Part shown: piece by piece, positions 1-8,045 of the stretch
How positions within the stretch are numbered: the stretch's first letter is position 1
Layout of the letters: every line of letters begins with the position of its first letter
NCBI RefSeq assembly: GCF_009708005.2
Contig: NZ_CP052757.1
Coordinates: 3,720,001-3,784,000 of the forward strand
Source: Cellulosimicrobium protaetiae
Lineage (GTDB): Bacteria; Actinomycetota; Actinomycetes; Actinomycetales; Cellulomonadaceae
Length of the DNA stretch: 64,000 nucleotides
Direction of reading: 5' to 3'
Program-made: the position numbers and the translations under genes
The notes under the pieces: generated by a model
The model's input: the letters and a program-made list of their open reading frames with translations, nothing else
What the model was told of the DNA's origin: nothing
Databases searched by the model: none

Positions 1-107
1 TCGAGGCCGTGGCCGACGCCGTCCGCACGGCGTTCGAGCGCGAGGGCCTCGGTGCGCCCGGCTTCCTCCTCGCGACGCCGTCCGCGCCGGCCGAGCGCGT
101 CGCCTGA
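1..107 (+). CDS. galK: Galactokinase, C-terminal fragment (partial)
   Basis: Only the last 34 codons and a TGA stop are in the window, in the frame that begins at base 3. The tail reads as an AVRTAFEREG helix followed by a LLATPSAPAERV strand. This matches the usual end of bacterial galactokinases, which phosphorylate galactose to galactose-1-phosphate in the Leloir pathway. In the family a Gly-Ala-Arg ending is common; here it is Ala-Glu-Arg. The catalytic and ATP-binding regions lie outside the window, so the assignment rests on a short C-terminal match. A long hairpin follows the stop and separates it from the convergent exonuclease gene. Confidence 0.55.
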   Translation, partial: EAVADAVRTAFEREGLGAPGFLLATPSAPAERVA

Positions 108-126
108 CCCGAGCAGACACCACACG

Positions 127-189
127 CCGCCGAACACGACATGAGGGTCGTCATGCGGCATCTCACGACCCTCATGTCGTGCTCGGCGG
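127..189. terminator. Long bidirectional hairpin between convergent galK and xthA
   Basis: Arms 127-151 and 165-189 pair over 25 bp with one mismatch around a 13-nt loop. The stem includes the motif ACGACATGAGGGTCGT, richer in A+T than the neighbouring DNA. It lies between two convergent genes, so it can end transcripts from either side. No T-run follows. Confidence 0.7.
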
Positions 190-201
190 GGGCGGAACGG
201 C

Positions 202-1005
202 TCAGATGTCGTAGGTGATCACGAGGGGGGCGTGGTCGCTCCAGCGCTCGTCGTGCGACGGCGCGCGGTCGACCTCGACCTTGACCGCGCGCTCGGCGAG
301 CGACGGCGTGGCGAGCTGGTAGTCGATGCGCCAGCCGGAGTCGTTGTCGAACGCGCGGCCCCGCCACGACCACCAGGTGAACGGGCCGGGGCCCTCGCCG
401 CCGTGGACGCGGCCGAGGTCGACGAGACCGACCTGGTCGAGCCAGGTGTCGACGTAGGCGCGCTCCTCCGGGAGGAAGCCGGCGCTCTTGAGGTTGCCCT
501 TCCAGTTCTTGATGTCGACGTTGCGGTGGGCGATGTTGAGGTCGCCCGCGAGCACGACCTTCTCCCCCGTGGCCGCGAGCTCGCGCAGCCGGGCGGTGAC
601 CTTCTCGAGGTAGGCGTACTTCGCGACCATCGTCTCGGGCTGGCTCACGGTGCCGGAGTGGATGTACGCCGAGACCACCGTGACGCGGCCGCCGTCGGGC
701 AGCTCGAGGTCTGCCTCGACCCAGCGGCCCGTGTCGACGGGCGGCTCCGGCTCGCCGGCACCCAGCCCGACGCGCACGGCGGAGACGGGGAGCCGCGACG
801 CGACCGCGACGCCCGCCCGGCCCTTGACGTCGCACGCCTGGTGCGCGACGTGCCACCCGTCGAGGAGGTCGTTGACGACCGAGTCGGGCGCTCGGACCTC
901 CTGGAGCAGCAGGACGTCGGGCGTCCGGGACGCGATCCAGGCGTCCATCCCGCGGCGGTACGCGGCGCGGATCCCGTTGACGTTGGCGGTGGCGATGGTG
1001 AGCAA
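202..1005 (-). CDS. xthA: Exodeoxyribonuclease III
   Basis: A 267-residue endonuclease/exonuclease/phosphatase-fold enzyme that repairs abasic sites and trims 3' ends in double-stranded DNA. Visible family motifs are ANVNG near residues 7-11, LLLQE with the metal-binding Glu at 36, GDLNIAH in the middle, and the C-terminal SDHAPL containing the catalytic Asp-His. The length fits the family at about 260-270. The frame is open to 1086, but the TTG at 1003-1005 is preferred: a GGGAGGA ribosome site lies 9 nt upstream, and the product then begins directly with the first beta strand (LTIATANVNG). The upstream codons would add 27 residues of Arg/Pro-rich, non-conserved sequence. Confidence 0.9.
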   Translation of the reverse strand: MLTIATANVNGIRAAYRRGMDAWIASRTPDVLLLQEVRAPDSVVNDLLDGWHVAHQACDVKGRAGVAVASRLPVSAVRVGLGAGEPEPPVDTGRWVEADLELPDGGRVTVVSAYIHSGTVSQPETMVAKYAYLEKVTARLRELAATGEKVVLAGDLNIAHRNVDIKNWKGNLKSAGFLPEERAYVDTWLDQVGLVDLGRVHGGEGPGPFTWWSWRGRAFDNDSGWRIDYQLATPSLAERAVKVEVDRAPSHDERWSDHAPLVITYDI

Positions 1006-1107
1006 GTGGGCTCGTCCTCCCTCGGTGACGGTCGCGCGCGGCCGCCAGGACGGTCGCGGCACGCCGGCCATCCCATCACACGCCACCGACAGGACGGGTC
1101 CCCGGCG

Positions 1108-2538
1108 TCACGCAGGAGGCGTGGTCTCGCTCACGCTCAGGGGGGCGACGCGGGCGGGCCTGAACGCGCCGGCGAGGACCGCCGACACAGCGGCGAGCAC
1201 GGCGAGGACGACGAACCCGAGCCGGAGGTGGTGGGCGGTCGCGAACACGCCCGTGAGCACGCCGCCGAGCACAGCGCCCGCGTAGGTGAAGACGTTGAGG
1301 CGCGCGACCGCGCGGTCCGTGACCGTCGCGACGACCACGGCGGGAGGCTCGACCGGTGCCGCGCCCGTCTCCGCGTCGACGAGCACGTCCTCGACGACAC
1401 CGTCCCCGACCGCGTCCTCGACGCGCCCGCCCGAGGCCGCGGCCTCGGCGCCCACCGAGACCGCCGCGACCGCCTCGCGGGCGCGGTCCCCGATCGCCGA
1501 GAACGCGAGCGGCGCGACGACCCCGAGCCCGAGCCCGGTCGCCGCCAGCCCGAGCACGGCGACCGGCCAGGCGGGAGCCACGGCCACCGCGACGAACCCG
1601 AGGGCGCCGAGCGTGCCTCCCAGCCGCACGACCCGCACCCGGCCGAGTCGCTCGACGAGACCGTCCCCGACGAGCCGCGACACGATGAGCGCCGCCTGGT
1701 AGGCCGCGTACCCGAGGGGCGCGGCCACCGCGCTCGCCGCGAGGACGTCGCGCAGGAACGTCGCGCTCCAGCTCGAGACGGCCGAGTCCGCGACAGGGAA
1801 CGCGAGCATCCCCGCGCCGAGCAGCGCGATCGTCCCCCCGGCCACCCACGCGGTCCCGGGCAGGGCCAGGCGTCGGGCGTCATCCGTCGGCCCGGCCGGC
1901 TCCGGACCCGGCCGTTCCCCACTCGGCAGCTCTGCGGCCGACGCCGCCGCACCCGACGCCGCCGCGCCCGGGTGCGCGGCCGCGCGGGCCGCCGAGCCGC
2001 CGTCGGGAAGCCGCAGCGCGAGCAAGACGGCGCCCGCGGCCACGAGCAGCGCGACGAGCGGGAGCGCGACCGGCTGGCCGAGCGCGACGAGCGCGCTGCC
2101 CGACACGGCGAGCGCACCGAGCACTCCCCCGGCCGCGTTGGCCGCGTAGAACGACGCGAGCAGGCTGCGGCCGTGCGCGCGCTCGACGTCGATCCCGAGC
2201 ATGTTCATCGCGGCGTCGACCGCGCCGAGCGCGAGCCCGTACAACCCGATCGCCACGAAGAAGGCGGGCCAGGACGGCGCGAGCCCGATGCCGGCGACCG
2301 CGAGGGCGGCGAGCAGCAGGCCGCCCACCACCACGGCGCGCGCACCGCGAACAGCGGCGACGACGCCGGACAGCGCGCTGCCCAGCCCGGCGAGGACGCA
2401 CACGCCCAGCACCACGAGCGTGACGACGTCGTCCCCCATGCCGAGCCGGTCCTTGTACCCGGGGATGCTCGTCAGCACCACGGCGAACCCGAAGCCCTGC
2501 ACGGCGTACGCCGCCGTCGTCGCGATGCGCTCCGTCAC
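1108..2538 (-). CDS. MFS permease
   Basis: A 476-residue integral membrane protein with 12 or so hydrophobic segments in two halves, separated near residues 185-235 by an Ala/Pro/Glu-rich cytoplasmic loop. Small, Gly-rich helices and the SLLASFYAANAAGG segment fit the major facilitator superfamily; members with this look are often annotated as sugar or drug transporters. The substrate cannot be read from the sequence. It follows folD on the same strand with a gap of about 120 bases and may be a separate unit. The ATG at 2538 begins just before the first membrane helix. The MFS call is firm; specificity is unknown. Confidence 0.8.
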   Translation of the reverse strand: MTERIATTAAYAVQGFGFAVVLTSIPGYKDRLGMGDDVVTLVVLGVCVLAGLGSALSGVVAAVRGARAVVVGGLLLAALAVAGIGLAPSWPAFFVAIGLYGLALGAVDAAMNMLGIDVERAHGRSLLASFYAANAAGGVLGALAVSGSALVALGQPVALPLVALLVAAGAVLLALRLPDGGSAARAAAHPGAAASGAAASAAELPSGERPGPEPAGPTDDARRLALPGTAWVAGGTIALLGAGMLAFPVADSAVSSWSATFLRDVLAASAVAAPLGYAAYQAALIVSRLVGDGLVERLGRVRVVRLGGTLGALGFVAVAVAPAWPVAVLGLAATGLGLGVVAPLAFSAIGDRAREAVAAVSVGAEAAASGGRVEDAVGDGVVEDVLVDAETGAAPVEPPAVVVATVTDRAVARLNVFTYAGAVLGGVLTGVFATAHHLRLGFVVLAVLAAVSAVLAGAFRPARVAPLSVSETTPPA

Positions 2539-2658
2539 CCGCGCAGACTAGCGCTCACGCGTCGTGCTCGGTCCGCGGCACGGCGGTGAGGTCGACGGAC
2601 GGACGGCGCGCAGAAGGTGAGATGCCGAAGGAGGGTGGGGTGGCGCCCGTTCCTCGGA

Positions 2659-3540
2659 TCAGGCGGAGGCGCGCTCCGCCGCGTCGACGACGTTCGCGAG
2701 GAGCATCGCGCGCGTCATGGGCCCGACCCCGCCGGGGTTCGGCGAGATCCAGCCCGCGACCTCGGCGACGTCGGGCGCGGCGTCCCCGACGACCCGGCTC
2801 TTGCCGGTCTCCGGGTCGACCTCGCGCGAGACGCCGACGTCGATGACGACGGCGCCCGGCTTGACCATGTCGCGCGTGACGATGCCCTGCACGCCCGCGG
2901 CCGCGACGACGACGTCGGCGCGGCGCACGAGCTCGGCGAGGTCCGTCGTCCCGGTGTGCGTGAGCGTCACGGTCGCGTTGACGGCGCGGCGCGTGAGCAG
3001 CAGGCCGATCGAGCGGCCGACGGTCACGCCGCGCCCCACGACCACGACCTCCTTGCCCGCGAGGGAGATCCCGTGCCGCTCGATGAGCTCGATGATCCCG
3101 CGCGGCGTGCACGGCAGCGGCGACGTGACCTCCTCGTTGACGCGGAGGACGAGGCGGCCGAGGTTCGTCGGGTGCAGCCCGTCCGCGTCCTTGGCCGGGT
3201 CGATGAGCTCGAGCACGCGGTTGGTGTCGATGCCCTTCGGGAGCGGCAGCTGCACGATGTACCCCGTGCAGGCCGGGTCCTCGTTGAGGCGGCGGACGGC
3301 GGCCTCGATCTCTTCCTGCGTCGCGTCGCCGGGCAGGTCCTCGCGGATCGACGACAGCCCGACCTCGGCGCAGTCGCGGTGCTTGCCCGCGACGTACCAC
3401 TGCGAGCCCGGGTCGTCGCCGACCAGGAGCGTGCCCAGCCCGGGCACGACGCCCTTCCCGGCGAGGACCGCGAGGCGTTCCTTGAGCTCGGACTTGATGG
3501 CGGCGGCAGTCGCCTTGCCGTCCAGGATCTGTGCGGTCAT
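2659..3540 (-). CDS. folD: Bifunctional methylenetetrahydrofolate dehydrogenase / cyclohydrolase
   Basis: A 293-residue cytosolic enzyme that interconverts 5,10-methylene-THF, 5,10-methenyl-THF and 10-formyl-THF, using NADP. Family marks include the Tyr and Lys of the [11 protein letters not shown] segment (catalytic YxxxK), DGLHPTNLG in the folate site, and [14 protein letters not shown] forming the dinucleotide-binding loop. The length is typical. The ATG at 3540 follows an AGGAGACCCAC ribosome site. It lies downstream of glyA on the same strand, a natural one-carbon pair, but a 26-bp perfect hairpin separates them, so folD may be only partly co-transcribed with glyA. Confidence 0.95.
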   Translation of the reverse strand: MTAQILDGKATAAAIKSELKERLAVLAGKGVVPGLGTLLVGDDPGSQWYVAGKHRDCAEVGLSSIREDLPGDATQEEIEAAVRRLNEDPACTGYIVQLPLPKGIDTNRVLELIDPAKDADGLHPTNLGRLVLRVNEEVTSPLPCTPRGIIELIERHGISLAGKEVVVVGRGVTVGRSIGLLLTRRAVNATVTLTHTGTTDLAELVRRADVVVAAAGVQGIVTRDMVKPGAVVIDVGVSREVDPETGKSRVVGDAAPDVAEVAGWISPNPGGVGPMTRAMLLANVVDAAERASA

Positions 3541-3574
3541 GTGGGTCTCCTCGTGGGTCTGACGGGGCCGGAGA

Positions 3575-3643
3575 GACCGCTGAGTGCGGGGTATTCGTCG
3601 CGGTTCCGGTCGGCCGGCGACGAATACCCCGCACTCAGCGGTC
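3575..3643. terminator. 26-bp perfect hairpin after glyA
   Basis: Arms 3575-3600 and 3618-3643 are perfectly complementary over 26 bp; the 17-nt loop can form a short CCGG/CCGG stem. It starts 9 nt after the glyA stop codon and lies upstream of folD on the same strand. The stem contains CGCTGAGTGC and an AT-richer GGGGTATTCGTCG segment. The decamer CGCTGAGTGC recurs in the hairpin at 60,291-60,354. Confidence 0.75.
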
Positions 3644-3652
3644 GGGGTCGAC

Positions 3653-4942
3653 CTACTGGGACAGGCCCGGGTAGAGGGGGAAGTCGGCCGTGAGCTTGCG
3701 CACGCGGGCGCGCAGCGCGTCCACGTCCGACGCTGCGCCGGCCTTGAGGGTCGCGGCGATGACCTCGGCGACCTCGGTGAACTCGGCGTCGCCGAAGCCG
3801 CGGGTCGCGAGCGCGGGCGTGCCGATGCGCAGGCCGGACGTGACGCGCGGCGGGCGCGGGTCGAACGGCACCGCGTTGCGGTTCACGGTGATGCCGACCT
3901 CGTGCAGGAGGTCCTCGGCCTGCTGGCCGTCGAGCGCGGAGTGGCGCAGGTCGACGAGCACGAGGTGGACGTCGGTGCCGCCCGTGAGGACGGAGACACC
4001 GGCCTCGGCCACGTCGGCCTGGGCGAGGCGGTCGGCGATGATGCTCGCGCCGCGCAGCGTGCGCTCCTGGCGGTCGCGGAAGTCGTCCGAGCCCGCGATC
4101 TTGAACGACACGGCCTTGGCGGCGACGACGTGCATGAGCGGGCCGCCCTGCTGGCCCGGGAACACGGCGGAGTCGATCTTCTTGGCGTACTCCTCCTTGC
4201 TCAGGATGAAGCCGGAGCGCGGGCCGCCGATCGTCTTGTGCACCGTGGAGGACACGACGTCCGCGTACGGCACCGGGGACGGGTGCAGGCCCGCGGCCAC
4301 GAGGCCCGCGAAGTGCGCCATGTCCACCCAGAGCTTCGCGCCGACCTCGTCCGCGATCTCGCGGAACGCCGCGAAGTCGAGATGGCGGGGGTACGCGGAC
4401 CAGCCGCCGATGATGACGTCGGGGCGCGTCTCGAGCGCCTGCTTGCGGACCTCGTCCATCTCGATGCGGTAGGACTGCGGGTCCACGCCGTACGCGGAGA
4501 CGTCGTAGAGCTTGCCGGAGAAGTTGATCTTCATGCCGTGCGTGAGGTGGCCGCCGTGGGCCAGCTCCAGGCCGAGGATCTTGTCGCCCTTGTTGATGAG
4601 CGCGTGCAGCACGGCGGCGTTGGCCGTGGCGCCCGAGTGCGGCTGGACGTTGGCGTGCTCGGCACCGAACAGGTCCTTGGCGCGGGCGATCGCGAGGTTC
4701 TCCGCGACGTCGACCTGCTCGCAGCCGCCGTAGTAGCGGCGGCCCGGGTAGCCCTCGGCGTACTTGTTGGTGAGCACGGAGCCCTGCGCCTGCAGGACGG
4801 CGCGCGGGACGAAGTTCTCGGACGCGATCATCTCGAGGGTGTCGCGCTGGCGCGCGAGCTCCCCGTCGAGGACGGCCGCGATCTCGGGGTCGAGCTCGGC
4901 GAGCGGGGTGTCGAGGACGTTGTCGGCTGGCTGGGCGCTCAT
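3653..4942 (-). CDS. glyA: Serine hydroxymethyltransferase
   Basis: A 429-residue PLP enzyme that converts serine plus THF to glycine plus 5,10-methylene-THF. Diagnostic segments are [47 protein letters not shown], and [12 protein letters not shown], which contains the PLP-binding Lys. The length fits bacterial GlyA. The frame is open to 5107, but the ATG at 4942 is the true start: a GGAGGAG ribosome site sits 5 nt upstream, and the earlier bases form a ZTP riboswitch rather than protein. Expression is therefore expected to rise when ZTP accumulates, that is, when 10-formyl-THF is short. Confidence 0.96.
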   Translation of the reverse strand: MSAQPADNVLDTPLAELDPEIAAVLDGELARQRDTLEMIASENFVPRAVLQAQGSVLTNKYAEGYPGRRYYGGCEQVDVAENLAIARAKDLFGAEHANVQPHSGATANAAVLHALINKGDKILGLELAHGGHLTHGMKINFSGKLYDVSAYGVDPQSYRIEMDEVRKQALETRPDVIIGGWSAYPRHLDFAAFREIADEVGAKLWVDMAHFAGLVAAGLHPSPVPYADVVSSTVHKTIGGPRSGFILSKEEYAKKIDSAVFPGQQGGPLMHVVAAKAVSFKIAGSDDFRDRQERTLRGASIIADRLAQADVAEAGVSVLTGGTDVHLVLVDLRHSALDGQQAEDLLHEVGITVNRNAVPFDPRPPRVTSGLRIGTPALATRGFGDAEFTEVAEVIAATLKAGAASDVDALRARVRKLTADFPLYPGLSQ

Positions 4943-5029
4943 GGCGTCTCCTCCGCGGGTGCTTGGCAGTGTGTCGTCGGTGGTCACGTTCCCGGCTCGC
5001 CGGGTACGCCCCACCAGGGGGTGACCCGG

Positions 5030-5132
5030 GGCCCAGGCGAACGACCCGTCGTCTGCACAGCGTGTCGCTCCCCGGTGGTGATCCACCCTGCCCGGGCGGA
5101 GTTCCACCGGGCGGCGCCAGTCGCGACGCGTC
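5030..5132 (-). ncRNA. ZTP (pfl) riboswitch upstream of glyA
   Basis: On the minus strand the leader carries the conserved blocks of the ZTP riboswitch in order: CGCGACTGGCG (5115-5126), then a hairpin closing with CCACCGGGGAGCG, a variable linker, and CGCCTGGGC (5031-5039). It ends about 90 nt before the glyA start codon. The class is known in front of glyA, folD and purH and senses ZMP/ZTP, purine intermediates that build up when 10-formyl-THF is limiting. The assignment is by motif recognition; a covariance-model search would settle it. Confidence 0.88.
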
Positions 5133-5165
5133 GATCCTAGCGCACGGCCCGCGGGCGGTGCCGGG

Positions 5166-5684
5166 CTACTCCTGCCCGACGGCGTCGGACGCGTTGCGGG
5201 CCTCGGCCTCGCCGAGGATGCGGCGCAGGTAGGTGTAGGTGAGGTCGCCGGCGGCCTTGTCGTACTGCTCCTCGTAGCCGTGCTTGGTGTACATGGCGAG
5301 GTTCTGCTTGGAGTCCTTGCCCGTGAAGACCCAGATCTCCGTGGTCTGCTCCGGGAGGTACGGCAGCACCTCGAGGAGCATCTGCGTCCCGATGCCGCGG
5401 CCCTGCATGTCCGGTGCGACCGCGAGCCGGCCGAGCGTCGCCTTGCTGTCCTCGATCTCGACGCGGACCGAGCCCACGAGGCGAGGCCCGAGCCACGCGC
5501 CGATCGTCACGACGTCCTCGCGCGCGAGGTCGTCGCGCAGCTCGTGGAGGGTCTGGGTCAGCGGGGGGATGTTGGGGTCCTGGTAGAGCTGCGCCTCGGT
5601 GACGAACGCCGCCCGCCGCAGGGTCAGGAGCTCACCGGCCTCGGCGTCGTCGACGAGGCGGGTCGTGATCTGCGCGTCGTTCAT
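5166..5684 (-). CDS. GNAT family N-acetyltransferase
   Basis: A 172-residue protein with the GNAT fold. The acetyl-CoA loop is seen in [20 protein letters not shown] (Q/R-x-x-G-x-G), followed by the IWVFTG and [12 protein letters not shown] segments typical of the C-terminal half. The acceptor substrate is not evident; relatives range from antibiotic and polyamine acetylases to protein acetylases. The ATG at 5684 precedes a short polar leader. The gene stands divergent to purU with about 107 bases between starts and is upstream of, but separate from, the riboswitch-controlled glyA. Confidence 0.85.
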   Translation of the reverse strand: MNDAQITTRLVDDAEAGELLTLRRAAFVTEAQLYQDPNIPPLTQTLHELRDDLAREDVVTIGAWLGPRLVGSVRVEIEDSKATLGRLAVAPDMQGRGIGTQMLLEVLPYLPEQTTEIWVFTGKDSKQNLAMYTKHGYEEQYDKAAGDLTYTYLRRILGEAEARNASDAVGQE

Positions 5685-5791
5685 GAAGACATCGTGTCAG
5701 ACATCGCGCGGCGCGACCGCGCGTGTCCGGGTGATGTCAGGCCGCCGGACGGCGGCCTCGTCACCGCCCGGACGCGGCTACCCTCTGAGGG

Positions 5792-6712
5792 GTGTCCACG
5801 ACAGATCCCCGTGGCGCCGACGTCCCCGACACCTCGGCGCTCCGCACCGCGCAGCCCCCGACCGGCGACCCCACGCACTGGGTCCTCACGCTCTCGTGCC
5901 CGGACGGGCCGGGGATCGTGCACGCCGTCGCCGGGGCCCTCGCGCGGCTCGGCGGCAACATCACGGAGTCGCAGCAGTTCGGCGACCCGCTCTCGGGGCT
6001 GTTCTTCATGCGCGTGCAGGTCACGGCGGCCGCGGAGCGCGCCGAGCTGGAGCGCGCGGTCGAGGAGGTCGCGGCCCGGTTCGCCATGACGTGGCAGCTC
6101 GACGTCGTCGGGCGCCGCATCCGCACGCTGCTCATGGTCTCCAAGGCACCGCACTGCCTCGTCGACCTGCTGTACCGCGAGCGCTCCCAGGGCATGCCCA
6201 TCGAGGTCGTCGGCGTCGTCGGCAACCACCGCGACCTCGAGGACATCGCGACGTTCTACGGCAAGCCGTTCCACCACGTGCCCGTCACGCGCGACACCAA
6301 GGCCGACGCCGAGGCGCGGCTGCGCGGGCTCGTCGACGAGCTCGACGTCGAGCTCGTCGTCCTCGCGCGCTACATGCAGATCCTGTCGGACGAGCTGTGC
6401 CGCGAGATGCCCGGGCGCATCATCAACATCCACCACTCGTTCCTGCCGAGCTTCAAGGGCGCGCGCCCGTACGCCCAGGCGCACGACCGCGGCGTCAAGC
6501 TCATCGGCGCGACGTCGCACTACGTGACGGGCGACCTCGACGAGGGCCCGATCATCGAGCAGGACGTCGAGCGCGTCGACCACTCGCGCCGCGTCGAGGA
6601 CCTCGTCGCGATCGGCGAGGACGTCGAGCGCCAGACGCTCGCGCGCGCCGTGCGCTGGCACGCGGAGCACCGTGTGCTCCTCGACGGGCACCGCACCGTC
6701 GTCTTCCGCTGA
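5792..6712 (+). CDS. purU: Formyltetrahydrofolate deformylase
   Basis: A 306-residue cytosolic enzyme that hydrolyses 10-formyl-THF to formate and THF, balancing one-carbon pools. The N-terminal ACT domain starts at HWVLTLSCPDGPGIVHAVAG (about residues 29-110). The formyltransferase-like catalytic domain carries NIHHSFLPSFKGA and the GATSHYVTGDLDEGPIIEQ active-site strand. About 25 residues precede the ACT domain. The GTG at 5792 is chosen because TACCCT (5779-5784) lies 7 nt upstream and no ribosome site is present, suggesting a leaderless transcript. It fits functionally with nearby glyA and folD. A hairpin follows the stop. Confidence 0.93.
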   Translation: MSTTDPRGADVPDTSALRTAQPPTGDPTHWVLTLSCPDGPGIVHAVAGALARLGGNITESQQFGDPLSGLFFMRVQVTAAAERAELERAVEEVAARFAMTWQLDVVGRRIRTLLMVSKAPHCLVDLLYRERSQGMPIEVVGVVGNHRDLEDIATFYGKPFHHVPVTRDTKADAEARLRGLVDELDVELVVLARYMQILSDELCREMPGRIINIHHSFLPSFKGARPYAQAHDRGVKLIGATSHYVTGDLDEGPIIEQDVERVDHSRRVEDLVAIGEDVERQTLARAVRWHAEHRVLLDGHRTVVFR

Positions 6713-6758
6713 GCCGCGGCTCTCGCCCGCTCCCGGCGCCGGCAACGCCCCCTGCACG

Positions 6759-6802
6759 ACGGCGGCCCCCGCCACGTCCGAGGACGTGACGGGGGCCGTC
6801 GT
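6759..6802. terminator. Hairpin between convergent purU and chvE-type gene
   Basis: Arms 6759-6779 and 6782-6802 pair over about 21 bp with two mismatches, giving a compact GC-rich stem with a very short loop around CGAG. It lies between convergent genes and probably acts in both directions. Confidence 0.75.
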
Positions 6803-6853
6803 GCGGCCGCGTGCCGGTACGCCGCCGCCTCCCGGTCGCTCAGAGCGAACGGG

Positions 6854-7963
6854 TCACTTGGTGAGCTCCTCGAGGGTGGGGTCACCCGCGTAGACCTCGG
6901 CCGCGTTCTCCTGCGTGACGATGACCGGCTCGAGGAGGAAGGCCGGGACGACCTTGACGCCGTTGTCGTAGGACTCGGTGTCGTTGATCTCCGGCTCCTC
7001 GCCCGCCTGGAGCGCCTTCACCGCGTTGATCGACTCCTCGACGAGCTTGCGCGTGTCCTTGTAGATCGTCGAGTACTGCTCACCCGCGACGATCGACTTG
7101 ACCGACTCGACCTCGGAGTCCTGGCCGGTGATGACCGGGGTCTCCTTGCCGGCCTGCTTGGCCGACGTGAGCGCCGCGCGGGCGAGCGTGTCGTTCGGTG
7201 ACAGGACGCCGTCGAGCTCCTTGTCGGAGTAGCTGCCCGACAGCACGGTGTCCATGCGCTTCTGCGCGTTCTCGGCCTTCCAGCCCTGCGTCGACACCTG
7301 CTCGAACGAGGTCTGGCCGGACGGGATGACGAGCGTGCCGTCCTCGATCTTCGGGTCGAGCACGCTCATGGCGCCCTCGAAGAACGGCGTCGAGTTCGCG
7401 TCGTCGGACGAGCCGGCGATGAGCTCGATGTTGTACGGGCCCTCGCCCTTGCGCTCGGCGAGGCCCTGGAGCAGCGCCTCGCCCTGGAGCACGCCGACCT
7501 GGAAGTTGTCGAACGCGATGTACTCGTCGACGGCGTCCGTGTTCTTCACGAGACGGTCGTAGGCGATGACGGTCGCGCCGTTGTCCTTGGCGTTCTTGAG
7601 CTGGCTGCCGAGCTGCGACCCGTCGACGGCGCCGACGATGATGACCTTCGCGCCCTGCTCGACCATGGCGTCGATCTGGCTCTGCTGCTCCGAGACGCCG
7701 CCGTTGGCGAACTGCACGATCGGCTTGAAGCCGGCCTCGGTCAGGCCGTCGTTGAACAGCTGCTCGGCGAGCACCCAGTTCTCCGACGTCTTCTGCGGGA
7801 GGGCGACACCGATGGTCGCGCCCTCCTCGAAGCCGGCCGCCGCGGACTCGCCGCCGGTCGTCTCGCCGCCACCGGACTCGCCCCCGCGGTCGGAGGAGCA
7901 GCCGCTGAGCACGAGCGCGCTCGCGGCGGTGAGCGCCAGGAGCGTCGTGGTGAGCTTCTTCAT
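6854..7963 (-). CDS. chvE: Sugar ABC transporter substrate-binding lipoprotein, ChvE type
   Basis: A 369-residue periplasmic-binding-protein-fold lipoprotein. The N-terminus is a lipoprotein signal (MKKLTTTLLALTAASALVLS then GC), with a Gly/Ser/Glu-rich linker before the mature domain that starts at ATIGVALPQKTSENWVLAEQ. The two-lobe family 4/BMP-like sugar-binding fold matches ChvE and other multiple-monosaccharide binding proteins (KVIIVGAVDGSQ, VIAYDRLVKNTD, GVLSPNDTLARAAL, ITGQDSE). It would deliver monosaccharides such as xylose, arabinose or galactose to the permease encoded just upstream. The ATG at 7963 is chosen because it begins the signal peptide. The exact sugar cannot be read from sequence. 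Confidence 0.88.
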   Translation of the reverse strand: MKKLTTTLLALTAASALVLSGCSSDRGGESGGGETTGGESAAAGFEEGATIGVALPQKTSENWVLAEQLFNDGLTEAGFKPIVQFANGGVSEQQSQIDAMVEQGAKVIIVGAVDGSQLGSQLKNAKDNGATVIAYDRLVKNTDAVDEYIAFDNFQVGVLQGEALLQGLAERKGEGPYNIELIAGSSDDANSTPFFEGAMSVLDPKIEDGTLVIPSGQTSFEQVSTQGWKAENAQKRMDTVLSGSYSDKELDGVLSPNDTLARAALTSAKQAGKETPVITGQDSEVESVKSIVAGEQYSTIYKDTRKLVEESINAVKALQAGEEPEINDTESYDNGVKVVPAFLLEPVIVTQENAAEVYAGDPTLEELTK

Positions 7964-8045
7964 GGGTACCACTTTCTTGTCGGGCATCCGTCGTCGGATG
8001 CGGTCAGGGGTCGTGCGGTGGGTGGGACGTGATTGATCGGTCAGG

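Noticed and set aside
232-2589. 785-codon plus-strand open frame across xthA and the MFS gene
   Set aside because: It is antisense to two recognisable genes and its translation is Arg/Asp/Glu-rich low complexity, the usual shadow in GC-rich DNA.
5030-5132. THF riboswitch as an alternative for the glyA leader
   Set aside because: The conserved blocks match the ZTP (pfl) class, and the same blocks recur before purH.
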